Positions 14,941 to 24,062 are shown, counted from the stretch's first letter. The stretch: 25,186 nt of DNA from an uncultured bacterium (GCA_934636825.1 CAKUBG010000034.1:1-25186); one strand, 5' to 3'. The notes: a model not told the origin generated them from the letters alone. Made by a program: numbers and translations.

Positions 14941-16612
14941 AGAACTTTCCTCTTCCATTTCTCAAGACAAAGCTAAGACAGCTTCCAGTGAAGAATGGAA
15001 ATGGAATTTTCGTTTTCTGAATTTACTGATAATAACTACTTTATTTCGTATAATCTTCGGCGCTTTAGCTGAATTAAAATACGAAGAAGCTTATTATTGG
15101 CTATACAGTCAGCACTTGGATTGGTCTTATTTTGATCATCCGCCTTTAGTCGGTTGGCTGATTTATATTTCCACCAAGTTGGGCGGAAATGCGGAAATTT
15201 GGGTTCGCTTGCCAACTATTCTCTGTTTTGCAGGCGCCCTGTTCTTTATTCATCGTTTGGCTTGCGATCTCTTCGGAGCCAAGACCGGTTTTATTACCGC
15301 CGTTTTGGCTTCATTGTTGCCAGCTTTCGAAGTCTACTCTATATTCGTTTTTCCCGATGCTCCGCTCTTGCTCTTCTGGAGCTTAGTTATGTGTGTCGGT
15401 TATAGGCTTTACGAAGACGAAAGACCTATCTGGTGGCTAGTTATAGGCGCTGCTACCGGCCTAGCTATGCTAGCTAAGTATCCAGGCGTATTGGCTCCTT
15501 TGGCTCCTATTTTAATTATTGCCTTAAAGAAAAAGTACCACCTTTTTAAGTGTTGGCAATTTTACGTCGGCATCATTTTGTGTTGGCTTATTTTTAGTCC
15601 AGTGCTTTACTGGAACGCTCAACATGAATGGGCTTCTTTCCTTTTCCAAGGCGTCTCCCGCTTTTTTGAAGCCAACAGTTGGTTAGACATTTTAGGCGGC
15701 TCTTTACTTAATATTGCCGCCTTACCCACTCCTTTTGGTTTGCTTCTTTTACTTTGGATTGGTTGGCAAAGTTGCAAGCGAGTTAAAGACCAACGCTGGC
15801 TTTATCTGGTGTGCGCCTTTTTACCCTTTGCCCTTATAGTAGCGGCTGTGGCTTTGGTGCGTTTGGTACAACTCAACTGGCCTTTACCTATTTATCCAGC
15901 CTTAATTATTGCTACGGCTGCCCTTTTGGAAGAACTGAAAGCCTGGTACAGCCGCAAATGGCAATTTATTTTAGGTGCCGTTTTTGTACCGGCTTTATTG
16001 ATCAGTTTAATTCCTTGGCTTACCATATTCTTTAACTTAACGCCTTTAAATCGCTTTAATGAAATTTACGGTTGGAAAAATATGGGCCAAACGGCTCTAG
16101 AAATAGTTAGCGCCAATTACAACAACGGGCATTGTTTCCTGGCCGGCCACGGCTATCAAACGGCCAGCGAAGTCGCTTATTACACAAAACTTCCTCAACT
16201 TACTGTAGCTGAGAATTTATATGGAGAGCGTTCCAAAGGCTTCGACTATTGGAACAAAAAGGGCGACTTTAAAGGTTGGAATTGCGTCTATGTAGTTACT
16301 GAAGAGTTACACAGCAATGGAGAATTTCGTCCTCGTGAACCTTTCATTTTAGCTCAGTTAAAGAGACATTTTGACAGTGTCGATCCTACAGGCAATCGCT
16401 TAACGATATTTCGTGGTGGTGCTCCTGTACGTCGTTACAAATTTTATTACTGTATCAACTATAAAGGCATTCCTAATTTGCAAGGAAAGCTAGCTGGCGA
16501 AGATGTTTTGGAAAAGCTTGATTTGGATCAAGACAACGATTCAAATTCAGCCTCTATACCTATTACCGGTAAAACAAATACCGCTTCGCCGACACATAAA
16601 GAAACGAGGTGA
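14927..16612 (+). CDS. GT-C membrane glycosyltransferase (GT39/ArnT/PMT-like)
   Basis: 561 residues with about ten membrane spans, then a soluble C-terminal part (about 390-561). After span 1 come 'KYEEAYYWLYSQHLDWSYFDHPPL' features: acidic pair Glu53/Glu54, and DWSYFDHPP at 65-73. These are the signature of the bacterial GT39-like branch that uses polyprenyl-phosphate sugars, with the acidic loop near the active site. 'FPDAPLLLFW' follows in a later loop. The start overlaps the upstream glycosyltransferase's end and has no strong Shine-Dalgarno sequence, consistent with coupling. The probable role is transfer of a lipid-linked sugar to a glycan, lipid or protein outside the inner membrane; the acceptor is unknown. 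The last 40 residues are polar and look disordered. Confidence 0.88.
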   Translation: MSKNKELSSSISQDKAKTASSEEWKWNFRFLNLLIITTLFRIIFGALAELKYEEAYYWLYSQHLDWSYFDHPPLVGWLIYISTKLGGNAEIWVRLPTILCFAGALFFIHRLACDLFGAKTGFITAVLASLLPAFEVYSIFVFPDAPLLLFWSLVMCVGYRLYEDERPIWWLVIGAATGLAMLAKYPGVLAPLAPILIIALKKKYHLFKCWQFYVGIILCWLIFSPVLYWNAQHEWASFLFQGVSRFFEANSWLDILGGSLLNIAALPTPFGLLLLLWIGWQSCKRVKDQRWLYLVCAFLPFALIVAAVALVRLVQLNWPLPIYPALIIATAALLEELKAWYSRKWQFILGAVFVPALLISLIPWLTIFFNLTPLNRFNEIYGWKNMGQTALEIVSANYNNGHCFLAGHGYQTASEVAYYTKLPQLTVAENLYGERSKGFDYWNKKGDFKGWNCVYVVTEELHSNGEFRPREPFILAQLKRHFDSVDPTGNRLTIFRGGAPVRRYKFYYCINYKGIPNLQGKLAGEDVLEKLDLDQDNDSNSASIPITGKTNTASPTHKETR

Positions 16613-16622
16613 GATAGAAATC

Positions 16623-17375
16623 ATGGAAGCTTCAAAAGTTGCCTTGTTAGTAGTAGGACAAGAAATTTTAACCGGCGGTGTAATTGACGCTAATATTGCT
16701 TATACGGCTAAAAAATTTTATGATAAGGGCGTAATTTTAGCCAAAGTTGAAATAGTTCCTGATAATATAGACGATATAGCTGAATCTGTAAAAAGGCTAA
16801 GCACTACTTACGACTATTTGATAACTTCCGGAGGCATAGGGCCTACTCACGATGACGTAACTGTTGAAGGTGTAGCCAAAGCCTTAGGACAGCAAGTTAT
16901 CAAACATAGCTACTTAGAGACAGTTATTTCTCGCCACTACAAAGGCGCAACTCTCACAGCGGCCCAAAGCCGCATGGCCATGGTTCCCGCCGAAGCCGAG
17001 CTTTTGGTTTCTACTTCTCCTAGTGACGACTACTTTTTACCTCAAGTCTACGTCAAAAATATCTACCTTTTGCCAGGCCTGCCCAAATTGTACAGTCACT
17101 ATTTAGAACACATTATGCCTGTATTTACCGGCGTACCTCTTTTGCATGACGAAATTTCTATAAAAGGCATAGAGACCAAATTAACCGCTGCCTTAAATCG
17201 TTCTGTGCACAAATTTCCTCAAGTACGTTTCGGATCTTATCCCTCCTTTGAACCGGGCCAGCCCGATTCTTTCATAGTCAAGATTACTTTCGAAGCTCCT
17301 GACGAGACCTCTTTAGCTGATTCCAAAGAGTTTTTCCTCAAGCAATTGCCTCAAGACTTAAATGTAATTTCCTAA
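16623..17375 (+). CDS. CinA N-terminal / MoCF (molybdopterin-binding-like) domain protein
   Basis: 250 residues, the length of stand-alone COG1058 proteins. It carries only the MoCF-type domain: 'VGQEILTGGVIDAN' (11-24) and the loop 'TSGGIGPTHDDVT' (68-80), as in CinA and the N-terminal domain of eukaryotic FLAD1. There is no C-terminal CinA deamidase domain. Related domains act as nucleotide pyrophosphatases (ADP-ribose or FAD) or bind molybdopterin; which applies here is open. GAGGTGAGA before the ATG at 16623 decides the start, although the frame is open further upstream inside the previous gene. It begins 10 bases after the GT-C gene's stop, so it sits in the same operon, but its job need not be related to glycans. 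Confidence 0.88.
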   Translation: MEASKVALLVVGQEILTGGVIDANIAYTAKKFYDKGVILAKVEIVPDNIDDIAESVKRLSTTYDYLITSGGIGPTHDDVTVEGVAKALGQQVIKHSYLETVISRHYKGATLTAAQSRMAMVPAEAELLVSTSPSDDYFLPQVYVKNIYLLPGLPKLYSHYLEHIMPVFTGVPLLHDEISIKGIETKLTAALNRSVHKFPQVRFGSYPSFEPGQPDSFIVKITFEAPDETSLADSKEFFLKQLPQDLNVIS

Positions 17376-17448
17376 ACAATACCTACGAAGGAAGATCACT
17401 TTTTACTAAAAAAAGCACTTTTTTCTAACTCAGAAGGTGAGGAAAACA

Positions 17449-17892
17449 ATGCGTAAGATTAGAATAATTTTAGGCGTAATTTTAACAGCCGCTTTGATTT
17501 TGGGCTTATGCTCTCAAGATGTTTTAGCTGCCAAAAAGCAAAAAGAAAAGAGAGACGAGCACCCTGTAGCCGTAATTAAAGCTACCGTAGACAGAAACTC
17601 TTTTGATAACGAGACTACCGGCGTAAAGCGCACTTGTACTCTGTGGGTAAAGAATTTAAGCCGCGAAACTCAAAAAGATATTAAAGTCAACATTAAAATT
17701 TACGACAACAAACGTGAATTGGAAGATTTAGACAAAACTATCGAAGAGCTCGATCCCGGTGCCAGAGAGTTTGTCCACTTTAAGTGGGATGACTACAGCC
17801 GCAGCCATAAGCAGAGGATCAGAATCTGGCTTACTTACACCAACGATGAAGGCAAAGAAGTTACTTTCGAAGCTCCTACTCCCGTTTGGTAA
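17449..17892 (+). CDS. Small secreted protein, probable beta-sandwich domain
   Basis: 147 residues. A clear signal peptide (basic MRKIR, hydrophobic 6-21, likely cleavage after 'DVLA' near residue 27) is followed by a Lys-rich linker. A mature domain of about 105 residues has alternating strands ('RTCTLWVKNLS', 'IKVNIKIYDN', 'REFVHFKWDD', 'IRIWLTYTN') as in Ig-like or FxLYD-type folds. I do not recognise the exact family. No lipobox is seen. AAGGTGAGG lies 6 bases before the ATG at 17449; the GTG at 17437 is part of that Shine-Dalgarno sequence. It is the last gene of the plus-strand run, 73 bases after the CinA-domain gene, and is followed by a strong hairpin. Confidence 0.75.
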   Translation: MRKIRIILGVILTAALILGLCSQDVLAAKKQKEKRDEHPVAVIKATVDRNSFDNETTGVKRTCTLWVKNLSRETQKDIKVNIKIYDNKRELEDLDKTIEELDPGAREFVHFKWDDYSRSHKQRIRIWLTYTNDEGKEVTFEAPTPVW

Positions 17893-17902
17893 TTTTTTTC
17901 AG

Positions 17903-17944
17903 AGCGCTTTGGCAAAATAAACTTAGTTATCTTTGCCAAGCGCT
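17903..17944. terminator. Strong hairpin between convergent genes
   Basis: Thirteen base pairs with one bulged T (AGCGCTTTGGCAAA 17903-17916 with TTTGCCAAGCGCT 17932-17944; loop about 15) lie between the plus-strand run ending at 17892 and the minus-strand gene ending at 17959. T-rich sequence precedes it on the plus strand and neither side has a strict U-tract, so it may act as a bidirectional 3' end or protective stem rather than a classic terminator. Confidence 0.55.
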
Positions 17945-17958
17945 TTAATGGTTGAATT

Positions 17959-19653
17959 TTAACGGCAGGGGCGGAGATCGCGCTTTTCAGGATGCTGATA
18001 GAGGCGCAAGGTCTTCGCCCTTTTATTATGCCATTCTTTTACTAAAGTGTAGCCTTGAAAATGCTTATTTTTTAGCACTTCTTCAGAGCTGCCACCTATT
18101 TGTAGTAACAAAGAAGATTGAGGCAAAAATTCATAATTGACAGGCACATAAATATCAATATCTAAAAGACGCCCATACTTTTCCAAGGCTCTGAGCAATA
18201 ACAAATCGGCGTCGAGGCCACGCCCTTGAGCGAACACGACAGCCGTGAAGCGCTCTTCGCCACTTTTATCGAGTTTAGGTAAAATAACTTGCAAAATATT
18301 ATCTAAAAAGGCTGCTTCTTCGCTGCGCTCAGCTCTCTCTGCAACAACATCATTATCGCGCAATGTACTTATACGCCAAGTGCATTGATTTAAAGCTTCA
18401 TTGATAGGAACTGCGCTCGGGCAATAAATTAAACCGAGTTGTACAAAAGAGACTAAAGCCACAGCGACAGCGGCTCCAACTCGCCAAAAGCGATATTGCC
18501 CTATCCAAGCAAAAGCCAAACACAACCCCATAACTGTGGCAGGCAACATATATCTGGCTGCGCCTGGTACTCCCAAAACAGCATAAATAATGGCAGCCGA
18601 TAAGCTCATGGCCACGATAAGAAAAACGATATTTCTTTTATTTGTGTCTTGCTGTCTAAAAGCCCAAAATATTCCTACTAGACACCATGTAAAGTAGAGC
18701 CACCAACAATTATTTAAAGCATAAAATAATTGGCGTAAACAAATTATGCCGGAATAGTTTTGCGCTAAATCGCGGCTGCTTTTCCACACTAGTTCTGACC
18801 AAGCTGCCCAATACCACCAACCGCTCAAAGATAAAGCGGCTAGTATAGCTACAAACATACCCAGCCATGGCGAAACAAGTTTATCGCCGTTTTCCGCCGC
18901 TTCGTCTTCTTCCGGTGACAACTTGTACTGCCTCGGTGTTGCGGCGGCTGTATTGAGACTTAAAATTTCTTGACCTATGCGCACAGTAGCAAGTTGTTGC
19001 TCCGGCTGTACCGCTTGTTGGGTTGCTTTGGTTTCGGCCGGAGCAGATACCACCATAAAAAGTGCATAGGCCCACAGAGGCAACATGTAAAAAAACAGCG
19101 CCCACTTAGTAAGTAATCCTAAACCGACGCAAATGCCAAACAGTAGAGCATATCCCAAGCGGCGAAAATTTGCTGAGGCTAAATAAAAGACCAAAGCAGC
19201 AACTACAAAGAGAGTTTCGCCTATTTCCAAAAAGAGGCCGCGACTATACCAATTGAGCCATAAATTACCGCTATTGGCCAAAAGAGCCAGAAGGCCACCC
19301 CAAGGGCCGCCTAACCGGCGGCCCAAAGCGTAAATAGCATAGCCTAAAGGAATAAGCAAACAAGCCTGAGCTGCTGCCGCCGCTTGAGCCGAAAATTGTT
19401 GGCCATGCCAAAATGCTCCCAAACAGTAGAGCCAACTACTTAAAGGCGGATAGCCGCTTAGAGGCATCGAGCCACCGCAGCGAAAAAATTGCCAGTGGTG
19501 CCAAGCTTCACGAAAAGTGCGCCCGGAATGTTCCCCTAAAAGAAGGACACCATTCTCCAACCAATTATTAACCAACCAATAAAGTGCAAGACCGAATATA
19601 AAAGGAAAACAATATTCGTACCAACGCCAGTGGCAATTTTCTCTGTTGCTCAT
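17959..19653 (-). CDS. GT-C type membrane glycosyltransferase-like protein
   Basis: 564 residues with about ten or more hydrophobic spans. An extracytoplasmic loop after span 1 carries 'GEHSG' (Glu41) and 'MPLSGYPPLSSW' (63-74). 'GLGLLTKWALFF' lies mid-chain, as in GT39/GT83-like proteins. A polar stretch of about 70 residues (about 203-263, Gln/Glu/Ala-rich) splits the membrane part, and a soluble domain of about 150 residues ends the protein. The catalytic acidic pair of GT39 members is not clearly present in the first loop, so activity is uncertain. It stands alone on the minus strand, divergent from the SppA operon, with a weak Shine-Dalgarno sequence. It is probably surface-glycan related; the substrate is unknown. 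Confidence 0.75.
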   Translation of the reverse strand: MSNRENCHWRWYEYCFPFIFGLALYWLVNNWLENGVLLLGEHSGRTFREAWHHWQFFRCGGSMPLSGYPPLSSWLYCLGAFWHGQQFSAQAAAAAQACLLIPLGYAIYALGRRLGGPWGGLLALLANSGNLWLNWYSRGLFLEIGETLFVVAALVFYLASANFRRLGYALLFGICVGLGLLTKWALFFYMLPLWAYALFMVVSAPAETKATQQAVQPEQQLATVRIGQEILSLNTAAATPRQYKLSPEEDEAAENGDKLVSPWLGMFVAILAALSLSGWWYWAAWSELVWKSSRDLAQNYSGIICLRQLFYALNNCWWLYFTWCLVGIFWAFRQQDTNKRNIVFLIVAMSLSAAIIYAVLGVPGAARYMLPATVMGLCLAFAWIGQYRFWRVGAAVAVALVSFVQLGLIYCPSAVPINEALNQCTWRISTLRDNDVVAERAERSEEAAFLDNILQVILPKLDKSGEERFTAVVFAQGRGLDADLLLLRALEKYGRLLDIDIYVPVNYEFLPQSSLLLQIGGSSEEVLKNKHFQGYTLVKEWHNKRAKTLRLYQHPEKRDLRPCR

Positions 19654-19947
19654 AGAATTGAGCTTTTCTCAGGCAGCCAAGCCTCTACCTTTGCTCAAAA
19701 GCGTGTCTTAACGCGAAAAAGTGAACTTTTAGCCATTATCTTTACGTTATATCGATAAAAAAGCTACAAAGGATACACAGTTGCTTAGCTCAAACTTAGG
19801 ATCTAAAACGATAATCTGAAGCGAAAATATACCCAAAATAGCTAGAATAAGGGGCAGAACAGATAAAAAAAATAATCAAGCCATCTCTTCCTTGTCAGAA
19901 GGCGTTATGTATAATACATGGGACAATTTATTTTGAAGGTGCTTAAA

Positions 19948-21276
19948 TTGGATAGTAATAATATGCAATCAGCTTCTGCCAATAACCAATTAGAGGCAGA
20001 ACAAATAAGCGAAAAAGTCGCTCCTCCGACTTACGCTGCCCAGTCGCAGTCAAGTCAGTCTTTTCCAGAACCAGGTGAGGAAAAATATTGCTCCGAGTCA
20101 TGCCGAAGAGGACACCACAATTCCTCTAAAAACGGCAAAGGTTGCTATATAGCTGTAATTGTAGTGCTGGTTTTGATTATTCTGGGCATGGTGGGATCCA
20201 TAGTCGGCCTGACTTGCTTTGCCGTGATATGTGGTAGCGAATCTACTCCTGAAGACAAATCAGATGCTGCCAACTACCAACTATACGTTATTGACGAAGT
20301 TTCTGCCAACGGCAAGACAGCTTCTAAAAGCGACAAGTTAACAAAAACAGCCTTGAGCGATTCTACACAAAAAAGCGGCAGCATTTTCGTATTGCCTATT
20401 TACGGCACAATCGTCTCCGGTGATTGGACTGGCAGCAGCCAAAGTGGCTACGTTACTTCTGAAGATGTTACTTACGCTTTGAAATATATCGCCAGCCAAG
20501 AAAATGTCAAAGCTTTAATCCTCGACATCAATTCTCCCGGCGGCAGCGTCACCGCTTCTGACAATATTTACCACGAAATTATGCAATTCAAAAAGGAAAA
20601 TAATATTCCCGTAATTGCTATGTTCGAAAGCACAGCTTGCTCCGGCGGCTACTATTCAGCTATGGCTGCCGATTATATTATGGCTTTGCCTACAACTTGG
20701 ACTGGCTCCATTGGCGTAATTATGGAAGTTCCCGAAATCAGCAAGCTTATGGGTAAAGTGGGCGTCAATGTTAATACTATTACTTCTTTAAATGCTAACG
20801 GAGGCGCTTCTTTCAAAGATATTGGCTCTACTTATCGTCAGATGCGCCCCGAAGAGCGTCAATTGTTACAAACTTTAGTCACTCAAAGTTGGAATAGGTT
20901 CACCGATATTGTCGCCCAAGGACGTAAAGGTAAACTTACTAAAGATCAAGTAAAGAAACTGGCCGACGGACGTATTTACAGCAGCGAACAAGCTTTGAAG
21001 CATAAGTTGATCGACCAAATCGGTTATCGCCAAGATCTTTACAAAAAAGCTCGCACTATGGCTAAAGCTCCTCAAGCTCCTGTAATCTGTGTTACCAGCA
21101 AAACTTCGTTTTGGGATGATTTAGGCAGCGTCTCCTCCAATTTGCACAACCTGGCTCAACTTGGCCGTGCACCTTGGAAAGCCGCCCTTGGCTCCGGCAC
21201 TCAGTCAACTTCTCTGCCTCAGAGCAATTGCCAACCCATGTATATTTTGCCTTCCGAACTTGCCGAGCGACAGTAA
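19948..21276 (+). CDS. sppA: Signal peptide peptidase SppA-type membrane serine protease
   Basis: About 442 residues from the TTG at 19948 (452 from the ATG at 19918; numbering below uses the ATG). It has a hydrophilic N-terminus of about 75 residues with Cys58, Cys62 and His66-67, one membrane span (77-105), then a single SppA protease domain: 'LDINSPGGSV' (202-211), catalytic Ser242 in 'TACSGGYYS', 'TGSIGVI' (262-268) and the likely general base Lys300 in 'GGASFKDIGS', the arrangement of the short Bacillus-type SppA. It degrades signal peptides or membrane peptides. Start: GAAGGTG lies 6 bases before TTG 19948. The ATG at 19918 has a poor spacing (15) and sits right behind a TATAAT (19910-19915). 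The ABC ATPase gene follows after 3 bases, so the genes are one operon. Confidence 0.88.
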   Translation: MDSNNMQSASANNQLEAEQISEKVAPPTYAAQSQSSQSFPEPGEEKYCSESCRRGHHNSSKNGKGCYIAVIVVLVLIILGMVGSIVGLTCFAVICGSESTPEDKSDAANYQLYVIDEVSANGKTASKSDKLTKTALSDSTQKSGSIFVLPIYGTIVSGDWTGSSQSGYVTSEDVTYALKYIASQENVKALILDINSPGGSVTASDNIYHEIMQFKKENNIPVIAMFESTACSGGYYSAMAADYIMALPTTWTGSIGVIMEVPEISKLMGKVGVNVNTITSLNANGGASFKDIGSTYRQMRPEERQLLQTLVTQSWNRFTDIVAQGRKGKLTKDQVKKLADGRIYSSEQALKHKLIDQIGYRQDLYKKARTMAKAPQAPVICVTSKTSFWDDLGSVSSNLHNLAQLGRAPWKAALGSGTQSTSLPQSNCQPMYILPSELAERQ

Positions 21277-21279
21277 AAA

Positions 21280-22026
21280 ATGAACTTGCAGCCGGAAACA
21301 ACTCAAATAAACAAACAAGCAATTGCAGTCAATTGCTCGGACGTATATTTTACTTATGCTTCGGGCCGTCATGTAGGTGCTGCAGCTTCTGAACCAAAGC
21401 ACTTTTGTTTGCAAGGTCTAAATTTGCAAGTAAAAGCCGGTGAATTTGTTTTGTTGCAAGGTGCTTCCGGCTCTGGCAAAACTACGTTGCTCAAAATTTT
21501 AGGTGGACTCAAACAACCGAATCGCGGTTCTGTCTATATAAACGGCTCTTTGCTTAGCTCTATGAGCGAAGTTCAAAGAGCCCGTTTCCGGCAACAAAAC
21601 ATAGGTTTTATCTTTCAAGAGGCAAATTTAGACAACCAACGCACCGTTTGGCAAAACATTATGCTGCCTCTCTACTTTGGCCGCCAATCTTTAGAAAAAG
21701 GTAGTCAAAGGGCGCTAGAATTACTCAAGATTCTCGGTATGAGCTCTTATAAAGATACCAAGGCAGCTTGCCTCTCCGGCGGCCAAAAACAAAGAGTTTC
21801 CGTGATTAGGGCCTTGCTTAATGAGCCGGTTTTGCTCTTAGCCGACGAACCTATGGCCCACCTAGATTTGCCAAACAGTCTGATCTTGCTGGAAACACTG
21901 CAGAAGCTGCAGCAAGTTTCACCTGTGACCGTTATTATGACCGCTCATTATTTGCCCGAAGCTGATTTTGAGCCGGATCGCCTTGTCGACATTGCTTCTT
22001 TGCAAATATCCAAGCCAGAAGTGTAA
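21280..22026 (+). CDS. ABC transporter ATP-binding protein (MacB/LolD-like)
   Basis: 248 residues. Walker A 'GASGSGKT' (61-68), Q-loop Gln113, signature 'LSGGQKQR' (165-172), Walker B 'LLLADEP' (185-191) and switch His223 are all intact. The wording around these motifs is that of the MacB/LolD/FtsE group, which works with FtsX-type permeases rather than classic importers. The ATG lies 3 bases after the sppA stop, so translation is probably coupled. The permease gene starts 5 bases after its stop. The system would be a mechanotransmission-type or lipoprotein/peptide-extracting transporter in the inner membrane; the substrate is unknown. Confidence 0.92.
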   Translation: MNLQPETTQINKQAIAVNCSDVYFTYASGRHVGAAASEPKHFCLQGLNLQVKAGEFVLLQGASGSGKTTLLKILGGLKQPNRGSVYINGSLLSSMSEVQRARFRQQNIGFIFQEANLDNQRTVWQNIMLPLYFGRQSLEKGSQRALELLKILGMSSYKDTKAACLSGGQKQRVSVIRALLNEPVLLLADEPMAHLDLPNSLILLETLQKLQQVSPVTVIMTAHYLPEADFEPDRLVDIASLQISKPEV

Positions 22027-22030
22027 CGCT

Positions 22031-23329
22031 ATGTTGTTTACCCGTTTAGTCCGTTTGGCTCTTGGTGAATTGGGAGATTCTCCTTTTGCCAAATTCAGCT
22101 CTATTTTTTGCCTTACTTTTGTAGCCGCTTCCGCTTTAATATTGTTGGGCGTCTCTTTCGGTTTGGAAGATATAGTTCAAAAACGCTTGGTGGGAGATTT
22201 GCCCAACTATATAAGGGTTGAAGCCGATCGCTTTAGTTTAGGCCCTCTGAGCATAGACAATTATTTAAGCGAACAAAATTTGCAAGATTTGCGCACTACT
22301 GAAGGCGTTAAAGCGGTTTATCGCTTGGCTAGATTGGAGCGTCCCGCCTCTATAAGGGCTTCTTATGCCGGGCAAAGTTTTGTCAGCGATATTTTAGTTG
22401 ATGCTATCGATCGAGATTTTATCGCTCAATTTACTGACACAAATTCAAACACAAATTCTGATTTTCAGTCTAAAAGCGACTCCAAGCTTTCAGCAACTTC
22501 TGCCCTTTCTGCGCAAATAGATGATAAACAAGAAATAGAATGCCTACTTTCTTCAGCCGTAGTGGACGCTCTGCTTTCTGGAGTTAGTATCCATACTGAT
22601 TTACCAAACCTCAATGCCCAAGCCCTAATCGGTCGCCATTTTACTCTGGAAATAGGGCGCAGTACTTTTTCTACCGACTCCCAAGCCCAAGCCAACTTGC
22701 GCTGTAAAATAGTAGGTATTTCACCTTTGGTTGGCGTCAGTGGCCCCAATATTCCTTATGATTTAGCCCAAAAATTGAGTGCCGAACCTTTAAAGTGCCA
22801 AGCTGCTTTGGTCTATATAGAGAATAGTGCTAAAATTCCACTTTTTTTGCAAAAATTGGAAAAATTGCGCCTTAAAGCGCCGGGAATAGAACTGGCTCAA
22901 CAAGCCTCTCAAGCTTTAGTTTGGATTCGCTTGGGCATTGCTATATTTTGTATTTTGTTAAGTTGCTGTGCCGGCTTCACTTTATATTCCAATCTGAATT
23001 TGGAAATAAAAAATAATAGTCGCAAATTGGCTCTTTACAGAGCTTTGGGAGCAGCTCCAAGCGATATTGGCAAAATGTACCTTGTGCGCAGTTTAGCTAC
23101 CGGATTAACTGGAGCTTTGATAGGCACAATTTTAGGCTGCTTGGGAGGTAGTTTTATCAATAAAATTTGTGCTTCCTATAGTTTTTTAAGTAGTGAAGCG
23201 ATATTTGTTCCCAATAGTCATTGCCTTTTGGCAGTTTTTGCTTTTACTGTCCTGGCTGCAGTCCTTTTCTGCCTATTTCCTATCTACAAAGGCTGCAGAT
23301 TAGGCTTTGATAACTCGGTAAACGATTAA
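22031..23329 (+). CDS. FtsX/MacB-type ABC transporter permease
   Basis: 432 residues from the ATG at 22031. The layout is typical: an N-terminal span (about 23-45, 'FVAASALILLGVSFGLE'), a large extracytoplasmic domain (about 50-295), then three C-terminal spans (about 302-325, 355-380, 400-425) with 'RKLALYRALGAAPSDIGKMYLVRSL', the conserved FtsX coupling region. An Asn/Ser/Asp-rich insert of about 25 residues lies in the outer domain. It is the only permease here, so the transporter is probably a homodimer with two copies of the ATPase encoded just upstream. Together with SppA, the operon suggests membrane-protein or peptide turnover (inference). The frame is open further upstream inside the ATPase gene; the ATG at 22031 fits the family N-terminus. 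Confidence 0.85.
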   Translation: MLFTRLVRLALGELGDSPFAKFSSIFCLTFVAASALILLGVSFGLEDIVQKRLVGDLPNYIRVEADRFSLGPLSIDNYLSEQNLQDLRTTEGVKAVYRLARLERPASIRASYAGQSFVSDILVDAIDRDFIAQFTDTNSNTNSDFQSKSDSKLSATSALSAQIDDKQEIECLLSSAVVDALLSGVSIHTDLPNLNAQALIGRHFTLEIGRSTFSTDSQAQANLRCKIVGISPLVGVSGPNIPYDLAQKLSAEPLKCQAALVYIENSAKIPLFLQKLEKLRLKAPGIELAQQASQALVWIRLGIAIFCILLSCCAGFTLYSNLNLEIKNNSRKLALYRALGAAPSDIGKMYLVRSLATGLTGALIGTILGCLGGSFINKICASYSFLSSEAIFVPNSHCLLAVFAFTVLAAVLFCLFPIYKGCRLGFDNSVND

Positions 23330-23566
23330 AAATAGCTTTGCAAACTCTTTTTGTCAGCACAAGGTGGGCAGGGCATCCTTACCTATTAGCGAAAGTTTCA
23401 AGCTCACTGTACCGTAAGGACACGGGAGCAGTATAAAATTATGCTTGACCGGATCAGCTTTGCCTCTCTTTTGTTAAAAGGCCTTGAGTGATCACAAGTC
23501 AAGAATGTTCTGCGCTGCTAAAAAGTTGCAGAAGTCCGACTCATTATGCAAGAGGTGCCTTAAGAA
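23330..23566 (+). other. Gene-free leader region of the YtxH gene
   Basis: No coding frame is seen. Some pairing is possible: CCTTAC near 23380 with GTAAGG near 23415, and an 8-base palindrome GTGATCAC near 23490. I recognise no riboswitch and no promoter of good quality. Confidence 0.3.
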
Positions 23567-23935
23567 ATGAGCAAAAATAACGATGGAGTAGGCTTTTTGA
23601 TTGGTTTGCTGGCCGGTACGGCTATAGGTGTATCTGTCGGAATGATTTTAGCTCCTCGCTCCGGCCAAGAGAGTCGCCAAATGCTCAATGATAAGTTTGA
23701 AACTTACCGTCGCAAAGCTGCGGAAGCTGCCGACGAATTGAGGGCCAATACCTCCGAAGCTATTGCTAAAGGCAAGCGTTATTGTGACAGCGTGCGTGAA
23801 CATTACGCTCAAGTGAAAGCTGAGCGCACCGCTGCCGTTTCCCAGCCGGAAAGTGCTGAGGTTACTCAGCCTTTGGACGACGACGCTACAGAACTTGAGG
23901 ATTCCGCAACCGTTCAGGATCCTGAGCAAGCTTAA
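23567..23935 (+). CDS. YtxH-domain membrane protein
   Basis: 122 residues. The N-terminus 'GVGFLIGLLAGTAIGVSVGMILAPRSGQESR' features (7-37) mark a YtxH domain: one Gly-rich membrane span ending in the 'LAPRSG.E.R' motif, followed by a helical, Lys/Glu/Ala-rich segment (40-90) and an acidic tail rich in Asp/Glu. Such proteins are often tied to general stress regulons; the molecular role is not established. GAGGTG precedes the ATG by about 9 bases. It is preceded by 237 gene-free bases. The STAS gene downstream, an anti-anti-sigma type, makes a stress or envelope link plausible but unproven. Confidence 0.85.
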   Translation: MSKNNDGVGFLIGLLAGTAIGVSVGMILAPRSGQESRQMLNDKFETYRRKAAEAADELRANTSEAIAKGKRYCDSVREHYAQVKAERTAAVSQPESAEVTQPLDDDATELEDSATVQDPEQA

Positions 23936-24010
23936 TAATTTCTCAGCTTAATTACCGTGAGACACACGGAAATCCACGCTTGGGGAGAGCATACAAGGCG
24001 GCCTTTTCGC

Positions 24011-24062
24011 TCTTTGAAAAGATAGTGCTCGACGAACCAAGAATCCCCTATCCTTTTCAAGA
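24011..24062 (+). promoter_or_regulatory. Hairpin in the leader of the STAS gene
   Basis: TCTTTGAAAAGATAG (24011-24025) pairs with CTATCCTTTTCAAGA (24048-24062) over about 13 bp with one bulge on each side. The sequence TCCCC (24044-24048) in its loop and 3' arm could instead pair with GGGGA at 24068-24072 or with GGGGAG at 23982-23987, giving mutually exclusive folds just before the start. A smaller perfect hairpin (CCGTG/CACGG, 23955-23969) lies upstream. Regulation of the STAS gene by RNA structure is an inference. Confidence 0.4.

Noticed and set aside
16503..16622. Upstream extension of the CinA-domain protein
   Set aside because: It would lie inside the GT-C gene; the ATG at 16623 has a strong Shine-Dalgarno sequence and the family's normal N-terminus.
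17903..17944. Classic Rho-independent terminator on one strand
   Set aside because: The stem is strong, but neither strand has a proper U-tract right after it, so it is listed as an uncertain bidirectional hairpin.
23330..23566. Riboswitch or small RNA gene before the YtxH gene
   Set aside because: Only short pairings are seen and no known aptamer core could be matched.
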